Positions 1 through 7,780 of a stretch of DNA of 23,716 nt are shown here, piece by piece (positions within the stretch are counted from its first letter, which is position 1; every line of letters starts with the position of its first letter). The stretch covers positions 1 through 23,716 of the forward strand of contig DATNJB010000018.1 of the NCBI GenBank assembly GCA_035604135.1, given 5' to 3'. The stretch is from Poindextera sp035604135 (GTDB lineage: Bacteria > Pseudomonadota > Alphaproteobacteria > Caulobacterales > Caulobacteraceae). The notes under the pieces are model-generated. The model did no database searches and was not told the DNA's origin. It was given only the letters and a program-made list of their open reading frames with translations. The position numbers were made by a program, and so were the translations under genes.

Positions 1-200
1 CCTACATGCCGTTCGGCGGCGGCCCGCGCATCTGCATCGGCGCCGCGCTGGCCACGACCGAGGCGACGCTGATCCTGGCCACGCTCGCCCAACGGTTCAA
101 TCCGAAGCTCGCGTCCGGCCAGGACATTCGCCTGCAGGCGCGGATCACGCTGCGCCCCCTGAACGGGATGAAGATGATTCTCGAGCGCCGCCCGTCCTGA
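1..200 (+). CDS. Cytochrome P450, C-terminal end (5' part outside window)
   Basis: The reading frame is open from the left edge and stops at 198-200. Its first residues form the cytochrome P450 haem-binding loop, FGGGPRICIG, matching F-x-x-G-x-R-x-C-x-G. The cysteine is the axial thiolate ligand of the haem iron. The next ~50 residues fit the L helix and the final beta strands of a P450. P450s are haem monooxygenases that use electrons from a redox partner; the substrate cannot be told from this fragment. The gene ends 19 bp from the stop of a convergent minus-strand gene. The family call is firm because of the Cys loop; the subfamily is unknown. Confidence 0.9.
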   Translation, partial: YMPFGGGPRICIGAALATTEATLILATLAQRFNPKLASGQDIRLQARITLRPLNGMKMILERRPS

Positions 201-219
201 GCGGCGAGCCGCCGTTCGC

Positions 220-525
220 CTATGCGTAGACGCTCAGCTGCGGGCCGCTTTGGTTGGGCGGCGGCTGGGAGGTGGTGGCCGTGTCACCCGAGGCGCTTGT
301 CGGCTGAACGGCCGCGGCGCCCTGCGATTGGCTGAGGCTTCCGCCAAAGGTGACCGCCGGCGTGCTCTGGGTGTTGCTTGAGCCTTGCGCCGCGCCCGCG
401 CCGTTGCTCTGGCTGGACACATCGGGGCTGTTCGGCGGGTGGGCCGGATTGATGTCCTTCTGCGCGAGAGCCACGTCGCTGCAGTTGAAGCAGACATAGC
501 CGTTGACAATCTGGAACGAAGACAT
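220..525 (-). CDS. Small hypothetical protein with N-terminal CxxC and low-complexity tail
   Basis: This is a 101-residue ORF with an ATG at 525 and a purine-rich GGGG-type sequence just upstream. The first ~35 residues (MSSFQIVNGYVCFNCSDVAL...) look ordered and contain one C-x-x-C pair (Cys12, Cys15), which could bind metal or form a disulfide. The rest is rich in Ser, Gln, Ala and Pro and is probably disordered. No signal peptide or membrane segment is visible. It is convergent with the P450 and divergent from ddl, whose start lies 93 bp away. I do not recognise a named family. An alternative minus-frame ORF covers the same bases, but this frame has a protein-like N-terminus. Function unknown. 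Confidence 0.6.
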   Translation of the reverse strand: MSSFQIVNGYVCFNCSDVALAQKDINPAHPPNSPDVSSQSNGAGAAQGSSNTQSTPAVTFGGSLSQSQGAAAVQPTSASGDTATTSQPPPNQSGPQLSVYA

Positions 526-618
526 GCGAGCGAGGCCCCATTCTGGCGCGCTTTCCCTGTTAGGCGATCGGGCTTAACAGCAGCTTTCCGCGGCCCTCGA
601 GAGATTCGGATTTCCGCC

Positions 619-1563
619 ATGCCCGCGCGCCTCGAAGGCAGCCACGTCGCCGTCCTGTTGGGCGGCCTCTCGTCGGAGCGAGAGGTGTCGCTGGTGTCTG
701 GCGCGGCCTGCGCGGAGGCGCTGGAGCGGTTGGGCGCGAGGGTGAGCCGCGTCGATGCCGGCCGCGACCTTGCCCAGGTCCTGACGGGCCTGAAGCCCGA
801 CGTCGTGTTCAACGCGTTGCACGGCGAGTGGGGCGAGGACGGCTGCGTGCAGGGCGTGCTCGAGACGCTGGCGCTGCCTTACACCCACTGCGGCGTACTC
901 GCCTCGGCGCTGGCCATGGACAAGGTGAAAGCCAAAGCCGTGATGGCGGCAGCTGGCGTCGCTGTGCCGGGTGGCGGTCTGTTCGACCGGCGCGAGGCGG
1001 GGCGGGCGCATGCGATGCCGCCGCCCTATGTGGTCAAGCCGAACGCCCAGGGGTCATCGGTTGGCGTCTTCCTGGTGTTCGAGGGGGCCAATTCGCCGCC
1101 CACGGAGCTCCTGGCGCCCAGCTGGACCTATGGCGAGGAGGTTCTGATCGAGCCCTACGTGCGCGGCTTCGAGCTCGCCGTTGCGGTCATGGACGGCAAG
1201 GCGCTGACCGTGACCGAAATCATCCCGCGCACAGGCTTCTACGACTATGAGGCGAAGTACGGCGAGGACGGCTCGGCCCACGTGGTGCCAGCCAGAATCC
1301 CCGAAACGGTAAGGGATCGCGCCATGCGGATGGCCGAGCTCGCGCACGCGGCGCTTGGTTGCCGAGGCGTTACGCGGGCCGATCTTCGTTATGACGACAT
1401 TAACGACATTCTGGTCCTGTTAGAGGTCAACACCCAGCCCGGCATGACGCCCACTTCGCTCGTCCCCGAGCAGGCGGCGCATCGAGGCGTGGCGTTCGAC
1501 GAGTTGGTGGGCTGGATCGTGGAGGACGCCTATGGCCGCGGCGGTGCGAGGAGGGGCCCCTAG
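619..1563 (+). CDS. ddl: D-alanine--D-alanine ligase
   Basis: This ATP-grasp enzyme joins two D-alanines to make the dipeptide that ends the peptidoglycan stem peptide; it acts in the cytoplasm. From ATG 619 it is 314 residues, normal for the family. Visible signatures are the N-terminal LLGGLSSEREVSL, the HGEWGEDGCVQG loop near residue 68, GVLASALAMDK, and the C-terminal metal/ATP site EVNTQPGMTPTSL near residue 269. The frame is open upstream to 385, but homology begins at MPARLEGSHVAVLLGG, so the internal ATG is chosen. The upstream stretch overlaps the minus-strand gene and is arginine/alanine rich. The 3' end overlaps ftsQ by 32 bp, which suggests translational coupling. Confidence 0.95.
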   Translation: MPARLEGSHVAVLLGGLSSEREVSLVSGAACAEALERLGARVSRVDAGRDLAQVLTGLKPDVVFNALHGEWGEDGCVQGVLETLALPYTHCGVLASALAMDKVKAKAVMAAAGVAVPGGGLFDRREAGRAHAMPPPYVVKPNAQGSSVGVFLVFEGANSPPTELLAPSWTYGEEVLIEPYVRGFELAVAVMDGKALTVTEIIPRTGFYDYEAKYGEDGSAHVVPARIPETVRDRAMRMAELAHAALGCRGVTRADLRYDDINDILVLLEVNTQPGMTPTSLVPEQAAHRGVAFDELVGWIVEDAYGRGGARRGP

Positions 1564-2434
1564 CCGCACGACCGTCCAGGCCAGGCCGAAAACCGGCCGG
1601 TCCCGCGCCAAGGCGCCCAAGCCGTACGCACCCGCAAAGCTCGCCGCCGCGCGCAGCCTCGGCCTCATGCCGCTGACCGCGCTCAGCCTGGCCGTTGTTA
1701 TCGGCGTCGGCGGCGTCGTCGCCATGCTGGCCAGCGATCCGCGCGTGGAGCGTGCGCGCGAACGGACCGTCGCCGCCGTCGATCAGGGCTTCATCGACCT
1801 GGGCTTCAAGGTCAGCGACGTGACCGTGCAGGGCGCAACCCCCGCGGCCGCCGCCGATGTGCTGAAGGCCGCGGCGCTGGGCAAGGGCGAACCGATTCTT
1901 CACCTCAACCTGAACGCCGTCCGCGGCCGCGTCGAGAGCGTGGGCTGGGTGAAGGGCGCCAAGGTTATCCGCCTGTTGCCCGACACCATCGTTATCGCCA
2001 TCACCCAGCGCCAGACGCTGGCGGTCTGGCAGCACGCCGGTCGCACGCTGGTCATCGACTCGACCGGCCGCGCCATCCCGGAAGCCGACCCGTCGCAGTT
2101 CGCCGATCTGCCGCTGGTGGTGGGCGAAGGCGCCGACCAGGCGGCGCCGGGCATCCTGCCATTGCTCGAAAGTCGGCCGCGCCTGATGGGCAAGCTCGAC
2201 GCCATCGTTCGCGTCGACGACCGCCGCTGGGATCTCCGGACCCGGGACGGCGCGCTGATCCAGCTGCCCGCTGAAGGCGAGGCGCAGGCGCTGGCGCGAC
2301 TCGACAGCCTGGATGCGCAGTCCCGCATCCTCGATCTCGGTTTCACGCGCATCGACCTGCGCGATCCGGACTTGGTCGCCGTGCGGCCCAGCGACGCGCC
2401 TGCGAGGCCGCAGCCGGTGACGGCGGGCGCCTGA
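1532..2434 (+). CDS. ftsQ: Cell division protein FtsQ
   Basis: This is a 300-residue bitopic inner-membrane divisome protein that links early (FtsA/FtsZ) and late (FtsL/FtsB, FtsW/FtsI) components. The layout is canonical: a basic cytoplasmic N-terminus (residues 1-43, many Arg/Lys), one membrane segment at about 45-67, a POTRA domain at about 91-161 (GFKVSDVTVQGA onward to IAITQRQTLAVW), then the beta domain. The ATG at 1532 lies inside the end of ddl and is preceded by GGAGG at 1521-1525, six bases away. The C-terminal tail is Pro/Ala rich and probably flexible. ftsA follows after 30 bp. Confidence 0.93.
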   Translation: MAAAVRGGAPSRTTVQARPKTGRSRAKAPKPYAPAKLAAARSLGLMPLTALSLAVVIGVGGVVAMLASDPRVERARERTVAAVDQGFIDLGFKVSDVTVQGATPAAAADVLKAAALGKGEPILHLNLNAVRGRVESVGWVKGAKVIRLLPDTIVIAITQRQTLAVWQHAGRTLVIDSTGRAIPEADPSQFADLPLVVGEGADQAAPGILPLLESRPRLMGKLDAIVRVDDRRWDLRTRDGALIQLPAEGEAQALARLDSLDAQSRILDLGFTRIDLRDPDLVAVRPSDAPARPQPVTAGA

Positions 2435-2464
2435 GAGGGGTTGAGATGTTGAGGAGCTTGCAAG

Positions 2465-3790
2465 ATGTCCAAGCTTGAGGATCGGCGCGAGGCCAGGGAG
2501 GGCCTGAGGGCTCTGGCCGGGCGCGCGCCGGTCGTGGCCGCGCTCGATATCGGCGCGACCAAGGTCTCGTGCTTCATCATGAAGCCCGGCGGGGTGAACC
2601 GCGAGATGCGCACGCTGCAGACGGCGGGCGTCGGCTACGTGCAGTCGCGCGGCGTGCGCGGCGGCTCGATCGTCAACATGGATGAAGCGACCGACGCCGT
2701 CGCCCAGGCGGTCGAGCGCGCCGAGGCGGTCGCCGGCGTGAGCGTGCAGGGCGTCGCGGTGACCACCTCGGGGGGTCAACTGGCCAGCCATCGCCTGGCC
2801 TCGGAGGTGGCGCTCGGCCCGCGCCCGATCGCCGACGTCGACTTGAGCCGCGCCATCTCCGCTGCGCTCGGCCAGGTCAAGATGCCTGGGCGGCGACCGA
2901 TCCATCTGTTGCCCATCGCTTGGTCGGTGGACGCCCAGCGCGGGGTGCGCGACCCGCGCTCGATGTTCGGCAAGGTGCTGCGGTTGGACCTGATGGTCGT
3001 CTCGATGAGCGAGGCGATGTTCCAGATGCTCGGCTTCTGCATCGAGCGGGCGCACCTGGAGTTCCGCGGCGTGGTCGCCGCTCCCTTCGCCTCGGCGCTG
3101 GCCGCGCTCGAGGACGACGAGATGGACCTGGGCTGCATCTGCATCGACATGGGCGGCGGCTCGACCTCCGTGGCCGTGTTCGCCGGCGGCTCGCTGGTGC
3201 ATGTCGACAGCCTGGCCGTTGGCGGCGCGCATGTGACGGCCGACATCGCGCGCGGCCTCTCCACCTCCATCGCCGGCGCCGAGCGCATCAAGACCCTTCA
3301 CGGCTCGGCCATCGCCTCCGCCAACGAAGATCGCGAGATGATCGAGGCCCCGCCGCGGGGAGACGACCCCGGCGCCGGCCCGGTGATCGCGCCGCGCTCG
3401 TTGCTCAAGGGCATCATCGCGCCTCGGGTCGAGGAGACGCTCGAGTTGCTGCGCGAGCGATTGAAGACCGCCGGCGCGCCGTTCGAACCTAGCGCCGGCA
3501 TCGTGCTCACCGGCGGCGCCAGTCAGCTCGCTGGCGTGCGCGAGGTGGCTGTGCGGGTGTTCGACCGCCCGGTCAGGCTCGGCCGGCCGCGACGCGTGCC
3601 GCACCTGGCAGACGCAGCATCCGGTCCGGCCTTCTGCGCCGCGGCCGGCGCGCTGCAACGCGCCGCCTTCGGCCCGCGCGAGGCGGTGACCCTGCGCTCG
3701 CTCACCGGCGGGCGGTCGAAGCCCCGGCCCGTCGATCCGCATGCGCCGGCGATCGTGCGCGCCGCGGCCTGGCTCAGGAACAATCTTTAA
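2465..3790 (+). CDS. ftsA: Cell division protein FtsA
   Basis: This is an actin-like ATPase of 441 residues that tethers FtsZ filaments to the membrane. Actin-fold signatures are present: phosphate-1 ALDIGATKVSCFI (about 26-38), phosphate-2 CIDMGGGSTSVAVF in the middle, and the adenosine motif VLTGGASQLAGV near the C-terminus. The last residues (AIVRAAAWLRNNL) can form the amphipathic membrane-targeting helix typical of FtsA. The ATG at 2465 is preceded by GAGGAG at 2451-2456, eight bases away. The N-terminus is extended by about 20 residues before the first strand, as I recall for Caulobacter-type FtsA. A 260-bp regulatory gap separates it from ftsZ. Confidence 0.96.
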   Translation: MSKLEDRREAREGLRALAGRAPVVAALDIGATKVSCFIMKPGGVNREMRTLQTAGVGYVQSRGVRGGSIVNMDEATDAVAQAVERAEAVAGVSVQGVAVTTSGGQLASHRLASEVALGPRPIADVDLSRAISAALGQVKMPGRRPIHLLPIAWSVDAQRGVRDPRSMFGKVLRLDLMVVSMSEAMFQMLGFCIERAHLEFRGVVAAPFASALAALEDDEMDLGCICIDMGGGSTSVAVFAGGSLVHVDSLAVGGAHVTADIARGLSTSIAGAERIKTLHGSAIASANEDREMIEAPPRGDDPGAGPVIAPRSLLKGIIAPRVEETLELLRERLKTAGAPFEPSAGIVLTGGASQLAGVREVAVRVFDRPVRLGRPRRVPHLADAASGPAFCAAAGALQRAAFGPREAVTLRSLTGGRSKPRPVDPHAPAIVRAAAWLRNNL

Positions 3791-4050
3791 CCCTTCCGTC
3801 CCGGGTCGAACGCCTCGCGGACAGACAACTGCGGCGCAAATTGGTCGCACCCGCCGCGCGCGACCGGCGCGAACCGCCTTTTGATTCAACAATTCTCTGC
3901 GCGCACGGCGGACGTTCGCGCCCGACTCAGCCTAGAGCTTTTAACCGCCAATTAAGGTTAGTCGGCGTTCAGTTGCCGGAATCTGTCGCGCACCCCGCGG
4001 GCGGGCCGCCGTCACACCGCCCTGCGGCGTTTTTGGGACCAGGAGTCCTT
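3791..4050 (+). promoter_or_regulatory. ftsA-ftsZ intergenic control region (CtrA-type box and three GANTC sites)
   Basis: This 260-bp gap is long for an otherwise compact operon. It contains a perfect TTAA-N7-TTAA box at 3941-3955, the consensus for the cell-cycle regulator CtrA. It also has three GANTC sites (GATTC 3883-3887, GACTC 3924-3928, GAATC 3979-3983), the target of the methyltransferase CcrM. In Caulobacter crescentus, ftsZ transcription is repressed by CtrA and depends on GANTC methylation and GcrA. The same logic is inferred here. The box spacing and motifs are seen directly; regulator binding is not tested. The ribosome binding site AGGAGT for ftsZ is at 4041-4046. Confidence 0.75.
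3941..3955. promoter_or_regulatory. CtrA-type binding box TTAA-N7-TTAA
   Basis: The sequence TTAACCGCCAATTAA has both half sites intact with exactly seven bases between them. It reads as a CtrA box on either strand. It lies about 96-110 bp upstream of the ftsZ ATG, a sensible place for a repressor overlapping a promoter. The CtrA role is inferred from the Caulobacter paradigm. Confidence 0.75.
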
Positions 4051-5598
4051 ATGGCCATTCATCTTTCCGCGCCGCGGACCAGCGAGCTGAAACCGCGCAT
4101 CGTCGTCTTCGGGGTCGGCGGGGCGGGTGGCAACGCCGTCAACAACATGATCGAGGCGGGGCTGGAGGGCGTCGAATTCGTCGTCGCCAACACCGACGCC
4201 CAGCAACTGGCCTTCGCCAAGACCGAGCGGCGCATCCAGCTCGGCGTCACCGTCACCCAAGGGTTGGGCGCCGGCGCCCATCCCGAAATCGGCATGTCGG
4301 CTGCCGAGGAGTCGACGCCCGAGATCAGCGACCATCTCGACGGCGTGCACATGATCTTCATCACCGCCGGCATGGGCGGCGGCACGGGAACCGGAGCGGC
4401 GCCGATCATCGCCAAGCGCGCCCGCGAGCGCGGCATCCTCACCGTCGGCGTCGTGACCAAGCCCTTCACCTTCGAGGGGCGGCACCGCATGCGGTTGGCG
4501 GAAGCCGGCATCGCCGAGCTGCAGCGTTACGTCGACACCCTGATCGTCATCCCCAACCAGAACCTGTTCCGCATCGCCAACGAGCGCACGACCTTCGCGG
4601 AGGCGTTCGGCATGGCCGACCAGGTGCTGCATTCCGGCGTCCGCTCGATCACCGACCTGATGGTGCTGCCCGGCCTGATTAACCTCGACTTTGCCGACGT
4701 GCGCACGGTGATGACCGAGATGGGTAAGGCGATGATGGGCACCGGCGAGGCGTCGGGCGAGGACCGCGCCCTGGTCGCGGCGCAGAACGCTATCGCCAAC
4801 CCCCTGCTCGACGAGATTTCGCTGAAAGGCGCCCGCGCGGTGCTGGTCAACGTGACCGGCGGCGACGACATGACCCTGCTGGAGGTCGACGAGGCCGCCA
4901 ACGCCATCTCCGAGCAGGTCGACCCGGAAGCCAACATCATCTTCGGGGCCGCGCCGGATCCGTCGCTGAGCGGCAAGATCCGCGTCTCCGTGGTCGCCAC
5001 CGGCATGGATGGGCAGGCGATCGCCGCCATCGAGCCCAAGCCCCAACGCGCGGCGCAGCCGGCGCTGTCGCCGATGACCATCCGCGAGCCCGAGCGCGAG
5101 ACCGTCGCGCCCGCGGCGCTGGTCACCGCCGCCGTCGAGCCCGAACCGAAGACGCCCGAGCCGGCGTTCGCGCCCGCCTACACTGTGATGACCGAACAGG
5201 CGATCATCCACGACGCTCCCGCAACGTCGGTCGAGCTGCAAGGCGATCTCTACGAGACGCCGCAGTCCGCGCCCGTCGAGACCGAGCCCGCGCCGGTCCT
5301 CGCCGCTCAAGCGGCGCTTCAGCCCGAGGTCGAGGAAGAGCCGCCGCTGTTCGGCGACCGCCCGCTCGCCGACGAGTCGCGCCCGTCCAAGGGCGGCTTC
5401 CTCGGCCTGTTCGGCCCGCGCAACCGCGTCGACGCGCCACCGCCGCTGCGCGACTATCGCGGCGATCCGACGCCGGTGCTGCAGGCCAGGGCCGCTGCGG
5501 GCGGGGCGGCGACGGCCGCCCAGCCGGTCGAAGAGGAGCACGAGGACGCCGGCGAGGATCTCGAGATTCCGTCCTTCCTCCGTCGCCTGGCCAACTGA
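4051..5598 (+). CDS. ftsZ: Cell division protein FtsZ
   Basis: This tubulin-like GTPase polymerises into the cytokinetic Z-ring. From ATG 4051 (AGGAGT four bases upstream) it has 515 residues, close to the Caulobacter protein. The GTPase core occupies about residues 14-325 with GVGGAGGNAVNNM (about 21-33), the tubulin signature GGGTGTG (about 109-115), and the T7 catalytic loop NLDFADV from residue 211. A long Pro/Glu/Ala-rich linker (about 330-500) follows; such linkers are typical of alphaproteobacterial FtsZ. It ends in the conserved peptide DLEIPSFLRRLAN, which binds FtsA and other partners. The frame is open upstream to 3841 but those codons lie in the promoter region, so the longer start is rejected. 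Confidence 0.97.
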   Translation: MAIHLSAPRTSELKPRIVVFGVGGAGGNAVNNMIEAGLEGVEFVVANTDAQQLAFAKTERRIQLGVTVTQGLGAGAHPEIGMSAAEESTPEISDHLDGVHMIFITAGMGGGTGTGAAPIIAKRARERGILTVGVVTKPFTFEGRHRMRLAEAGIAELQRYVDTLIVIPNQNLFRIANERTTFAEAFGMADQVLHSGVRSITDLMVLPGLINLDFADVRTVMTEMGKAMMGTGEASGEDRALVAAQNAIANPLLDEISLKGARAVLVNVTGGDDMTLLEVDEAANAISEQVDPEANIIFGAAPDPSLSGKIRVSVVATGMDGQAIAAIEPKPQRAAQPALSPMTIREPERETVAPAALVTAAVEPEPKTPEPAFAPAYTVMTEQAIIHDAPATSVELQGDLYETPQSAPVETEPAPVLAAQAALQPEVEEEPPLFGDRPLADESRPSKGGFLGLFGPRNRVDAPPPLRDYRGDPTPVLQARAAAGGAATAAQPVEEEHEDAGEDLEIPSFLRRLAN

Positions 5599-5706
5599 CC
5601 CCGGGCGGCCGGCGCGCCGGCAACAGTTCGACACCAAGCTTGAGTTGCCGCCGAGAGGTGAGCGGCCATAAGCGCGGGCGGGATCCGGACGCAGGGAGCA
5701 GTGCGC

Positions 5707-6600
5707 ATGGCCACATCGGCGGTCCACCAGCACACGCTCGCGCGCCCTGCGCCGATCGAGGGGATCGGCCTGCACAGCGGGGTCGCCGTCCGCGGCGCCA
5801 TCCGCCCGGCCGCGGCCAACGCCGGCATAACCTTCGTCCGCACCGACCTTGCCGGCGACAATCGCGTCCCCGCGCGCGCCGAGGCCGTCACCCAGACCCG
5901 GCTCGGCACGGTGATCGGCAACGCCGCCGGCGCGCAGGTGTCGACCGTCGAGCATTTGATGTCGGCGCTGGCGGGCCTCGGCGTCGACAATGCCGTCGTC
6001 GAACTGGACGGGCCCGAGGCGCCGATCTTCGACGGCTCGGCCAAGCCGTTCGTCGATCTCATCGCAACCGCCGGCCTCAAGGCGCAGACCGCCGCCCGCG
6101 CCGCCATCGAAGTGCTCGAGCCCATCGAGATCGTCGATGGCGACAAGCGCGCCGGGCTCTATCCGGCGGAGCGGTTCGAGATGGCGTTCGAGATCGACTT
6201 CCCGACCGCGGCGATCGGCGCGCAGATGATCGAACTTGCCGTCGACGCAGACTCCTTCCGGCGCGAGATCGCGCCCGCGCGCACCTTCGGCTTCCTTCAC
6301 GAGGTCGAGGCGCTCCGGAAGATGGGCCTCGCGCGCGGCGGGTCGATGGAGAACTGCCTGGTGATCGACGGCGACGTCCTGATCAATCCGGAAGGGCTGC
6401 GCTTCCCCGACGAATTCGTCCGCCACAAGGTGCTCGATGCGCTGGGCGATCTCTACCTGCTGGGCGCGCCGCTCATCGCCCGGTTCGAGAGCGTGCGCGG
6501 CGGCCACGAGCTGAACAACGCGCTGGCGCGGGCGCTGCTCGCGCGGCCCAGGGCCTGGCGTCGCCGCGTCGCCAACGACGACCTCGCCGCGGCCGGCTGA
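5707..6600 (+). CDS. lpxC: UDP-3-O-acyl-N-acetylglucosamine deacetylase
   Basis: LpxC is the zinc deacetylase that performs the first committed step of lipid A synthesis. The ATG at 5707 is eight bases after AGGGAG (5693-5698); a GTG at 5701 is too close to that site, so 5707 is preferred, giving 297 residues. The zinc ligands can be assigned as His83 (STVEHLMSAL), His240 and Asp244 (RHKVLDALGD), and the general acid as His267 (GGHELNNAL). The substrate-contact motif GSMENCLVI is present. It lies 108 bp after ftsZ; a perfect 14-bp palindrome, GCCGGCGCGCCGGC, sits in that gap at 5608-5621. Confidence 0.96.
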   Translation: MATSAVHQHTLARPAPIEGIGLHSGVAVRGAIRPAAANAGITFVRTDLAGDNRVPARAEAVTQTRLGTVIGNAAGAQVSTVEHLMSALAGLGVDNAVVELDGPEAPIFDGSAKPFVDLIATAGLKAQTAARAAIEVLEPIEIVDGDKRAGLYPAERFEMAFEIDFPTAAIGAQMIELAVDADSFRREIAPARTFGFLHEVEALRKMGLARGGSMENCLVIDGDVLINPEGLRFPDEFVRHKVLDALGDLYLLGAPLIARFESVRGGHELNNALARALLARPRAWRRRVANDDLAAAG

Positions 6601-6706
6601 CGCGCCCTCCATCCGTTTGCGCGCTAGGTCAGCTAGTGTAGAAGCCTTCGGCGGGTCTTTTCCGTCAACGGTCGGCGCGGGGGCGTCTTGTTCGAGGTCA
6701 AACTCC

Positions 6707-7780
6707 GTGCTCGCTCTTAACGTTCGGGTCCGTCCCAGCCTGGCCCTGGTCCTGATCGCCGCCGTGGCCTTGAGCGGCTGCAACCTCCTGACCAAGAAGA
6801 AGAAAGAGGACACGACCTACGCCGAACAGCCGGTGGAGCAGCTGTATTCCGTCGGCGCGGACCGGCTCGACGCCCACCGGTGGAGCGACGCGATCACCTA
6901 CTTCAAGGAGGTCGAGCGCCAGCACCCCTATTCGGAGTGGTCCAGACGCGCGATCCTGATGGAGGCTTACGCCCACTACGAGGACAACGACTACACCGAC
7001 GCCGTGGCCGACTCCGAGCGCTTCCTGGAGCTTTATCCGGGCAACAGCTCGGCGGTCTACGCCTACTATCTGAAGGCCCAGTGCTACTTCGAGCAGATCC
7101 TCGACGTGGGCCGCGACCAGGGCGCCACCCAGCAGGCGCTGACGGCCGAAACCGAAGTCGCACGCCGCTTTCCACACACGCCATATGCCGCCGACGCGCG
7201 GGTCAAGATCGACATGATCAACGACCAGCTGGCGGGCAAGGAGATGACCGTCGGGCGCTACTACCTGCACGCCGGCGACATGCTGGCGGCCATCGGCCGC
7301 TTCAAGACGGTGATCACCAAGTACCAGACCACCAGTCACACGCCTGAGGCGTTGGAACGGCTGGTCGAAGCCTACCTCACGCTTGGCCTCGTCCAGGAGG
7401 CCAAGGAGAACGCCGCGGTGCTCGGCTACAACGACCCGGGCAGCTACTGGTACGACATGGCCTACAAGCTGATGGCCTCTAAGGGCTATCCGCCCGGCGT
7501 CGCGCCCAGGCACGGCCGCCACGGCCTGTTCCACAACGCCCGTGACGTCTTCGCGCCGGCGTCGGTGCAACCGCCGGAGCCGCCCGCCGCCGCTGTGAGC
7601 CAGCCGGAGCAACAAGGCGCCCTCCTCGGCCGCGCAGCAGCAGGCCCAGGACCAGACGACCAAGCAGAAGCACCGCCGCACCTGGTACAATCCGCTCGGG
7701 CTCTGAACCGCCGAGCCCGGCCCTTGGCCGCACGGTTGAGCCGCCGGCCGTTTGCGGCGATCCTCAGGGCCGCATGCTGA
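6707..7780 (+). CDS. bamD: Outer-membrane assembly lipoprotein BamD (C-terminus probably frameshifted)
   Basis: BamD is the essential TPR lipoprotein of the BAM complex that folds outer-membrane beta barrels. The GTG start at 6707 follows GAGG (6694-6697) by nine bases. It gives a lipoprotein signal ending in the lipobox LSGC (Cys25). TPR-like repeats follow (LYSVGADRLDAHRWSDAI, AYAHYEDNDYTDAV, KAQCYFEQILDV). Codon use becomes atypical after about 7620: in this frame about half of third positions are G/C. The frame one base further on gives 26 of 27 G/C third positions and ends in RRTWYNPLGL at stop 7704-7706. The biological gene therefore probably ends at 7706, and the frame drawn here (to 7780, overlapping recN by 7 bp) results from a one-base insertion. 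Confidence 0.88.
   Translation: MLALNVRVRPSLALVLIAAVALSGCNLLTKKKKEDTTYAEQPVEQLYSVGADRLDAHRWSDAITYFKEVERQHPYSEWSRRAILMEAYAHYEDNDYTDAVADSERFLELYPGNSSAVYAYYLKAQCYFEQILDVGRDQGATQQALTAETEVARRFPHTPYAADARVKIDMINDQLAGKEMTVGRYYLHAGDMLAAIGRFKTVITKYQTTSHTPEALERLVEAYLTLGLVQEAKENAAVLGYNDPGSYWYDMAYKLMASKGYPPGVAPRHGRHGLFHNARDVFAPASVQPPEPPAAAVSQPEQQGALLGRAAAGPGPDDQAEAPPHLVQSARALNRRARPLAARLSRRPFAAILRAAC

Noticed and set aside
385..618. Longer start of ddl
   Set aside because: The extra 78 residues overlap a minus-strand gene, lack homology and are Arg/Ala-rich; the ATG at 619 fits the family length.
1427..3892. An 821-codon minus-strand frame over ftsQ and ftsA
   Set aside because: It has the same shadow-type composition and no recognisable domain; the opposite-strand genes explain the bases.
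5608..5621. Perfect 14-bp palindrome after ftsZ considered as a terminator
   Set aside because: It has no loop and no T-run; in such GC-rich DNA it may be chance, so it is only mentioned in the lpxC entry.
6616..6639. Promoter-like TTGCGCG...GCTAGTG upstream of bamD
   Set aside because: The spacing between the two parts is too short for a -35/-10 pair.
4012..6813. A 933-codon open frame on the minus strand, antisense to ftsZ, lpxC and bamD
   Set aside because: It is a shadow of GC-rich codon structure; the protein is low-complexity Arg/Gly/Asp/His and the sense genes are unmistakable.
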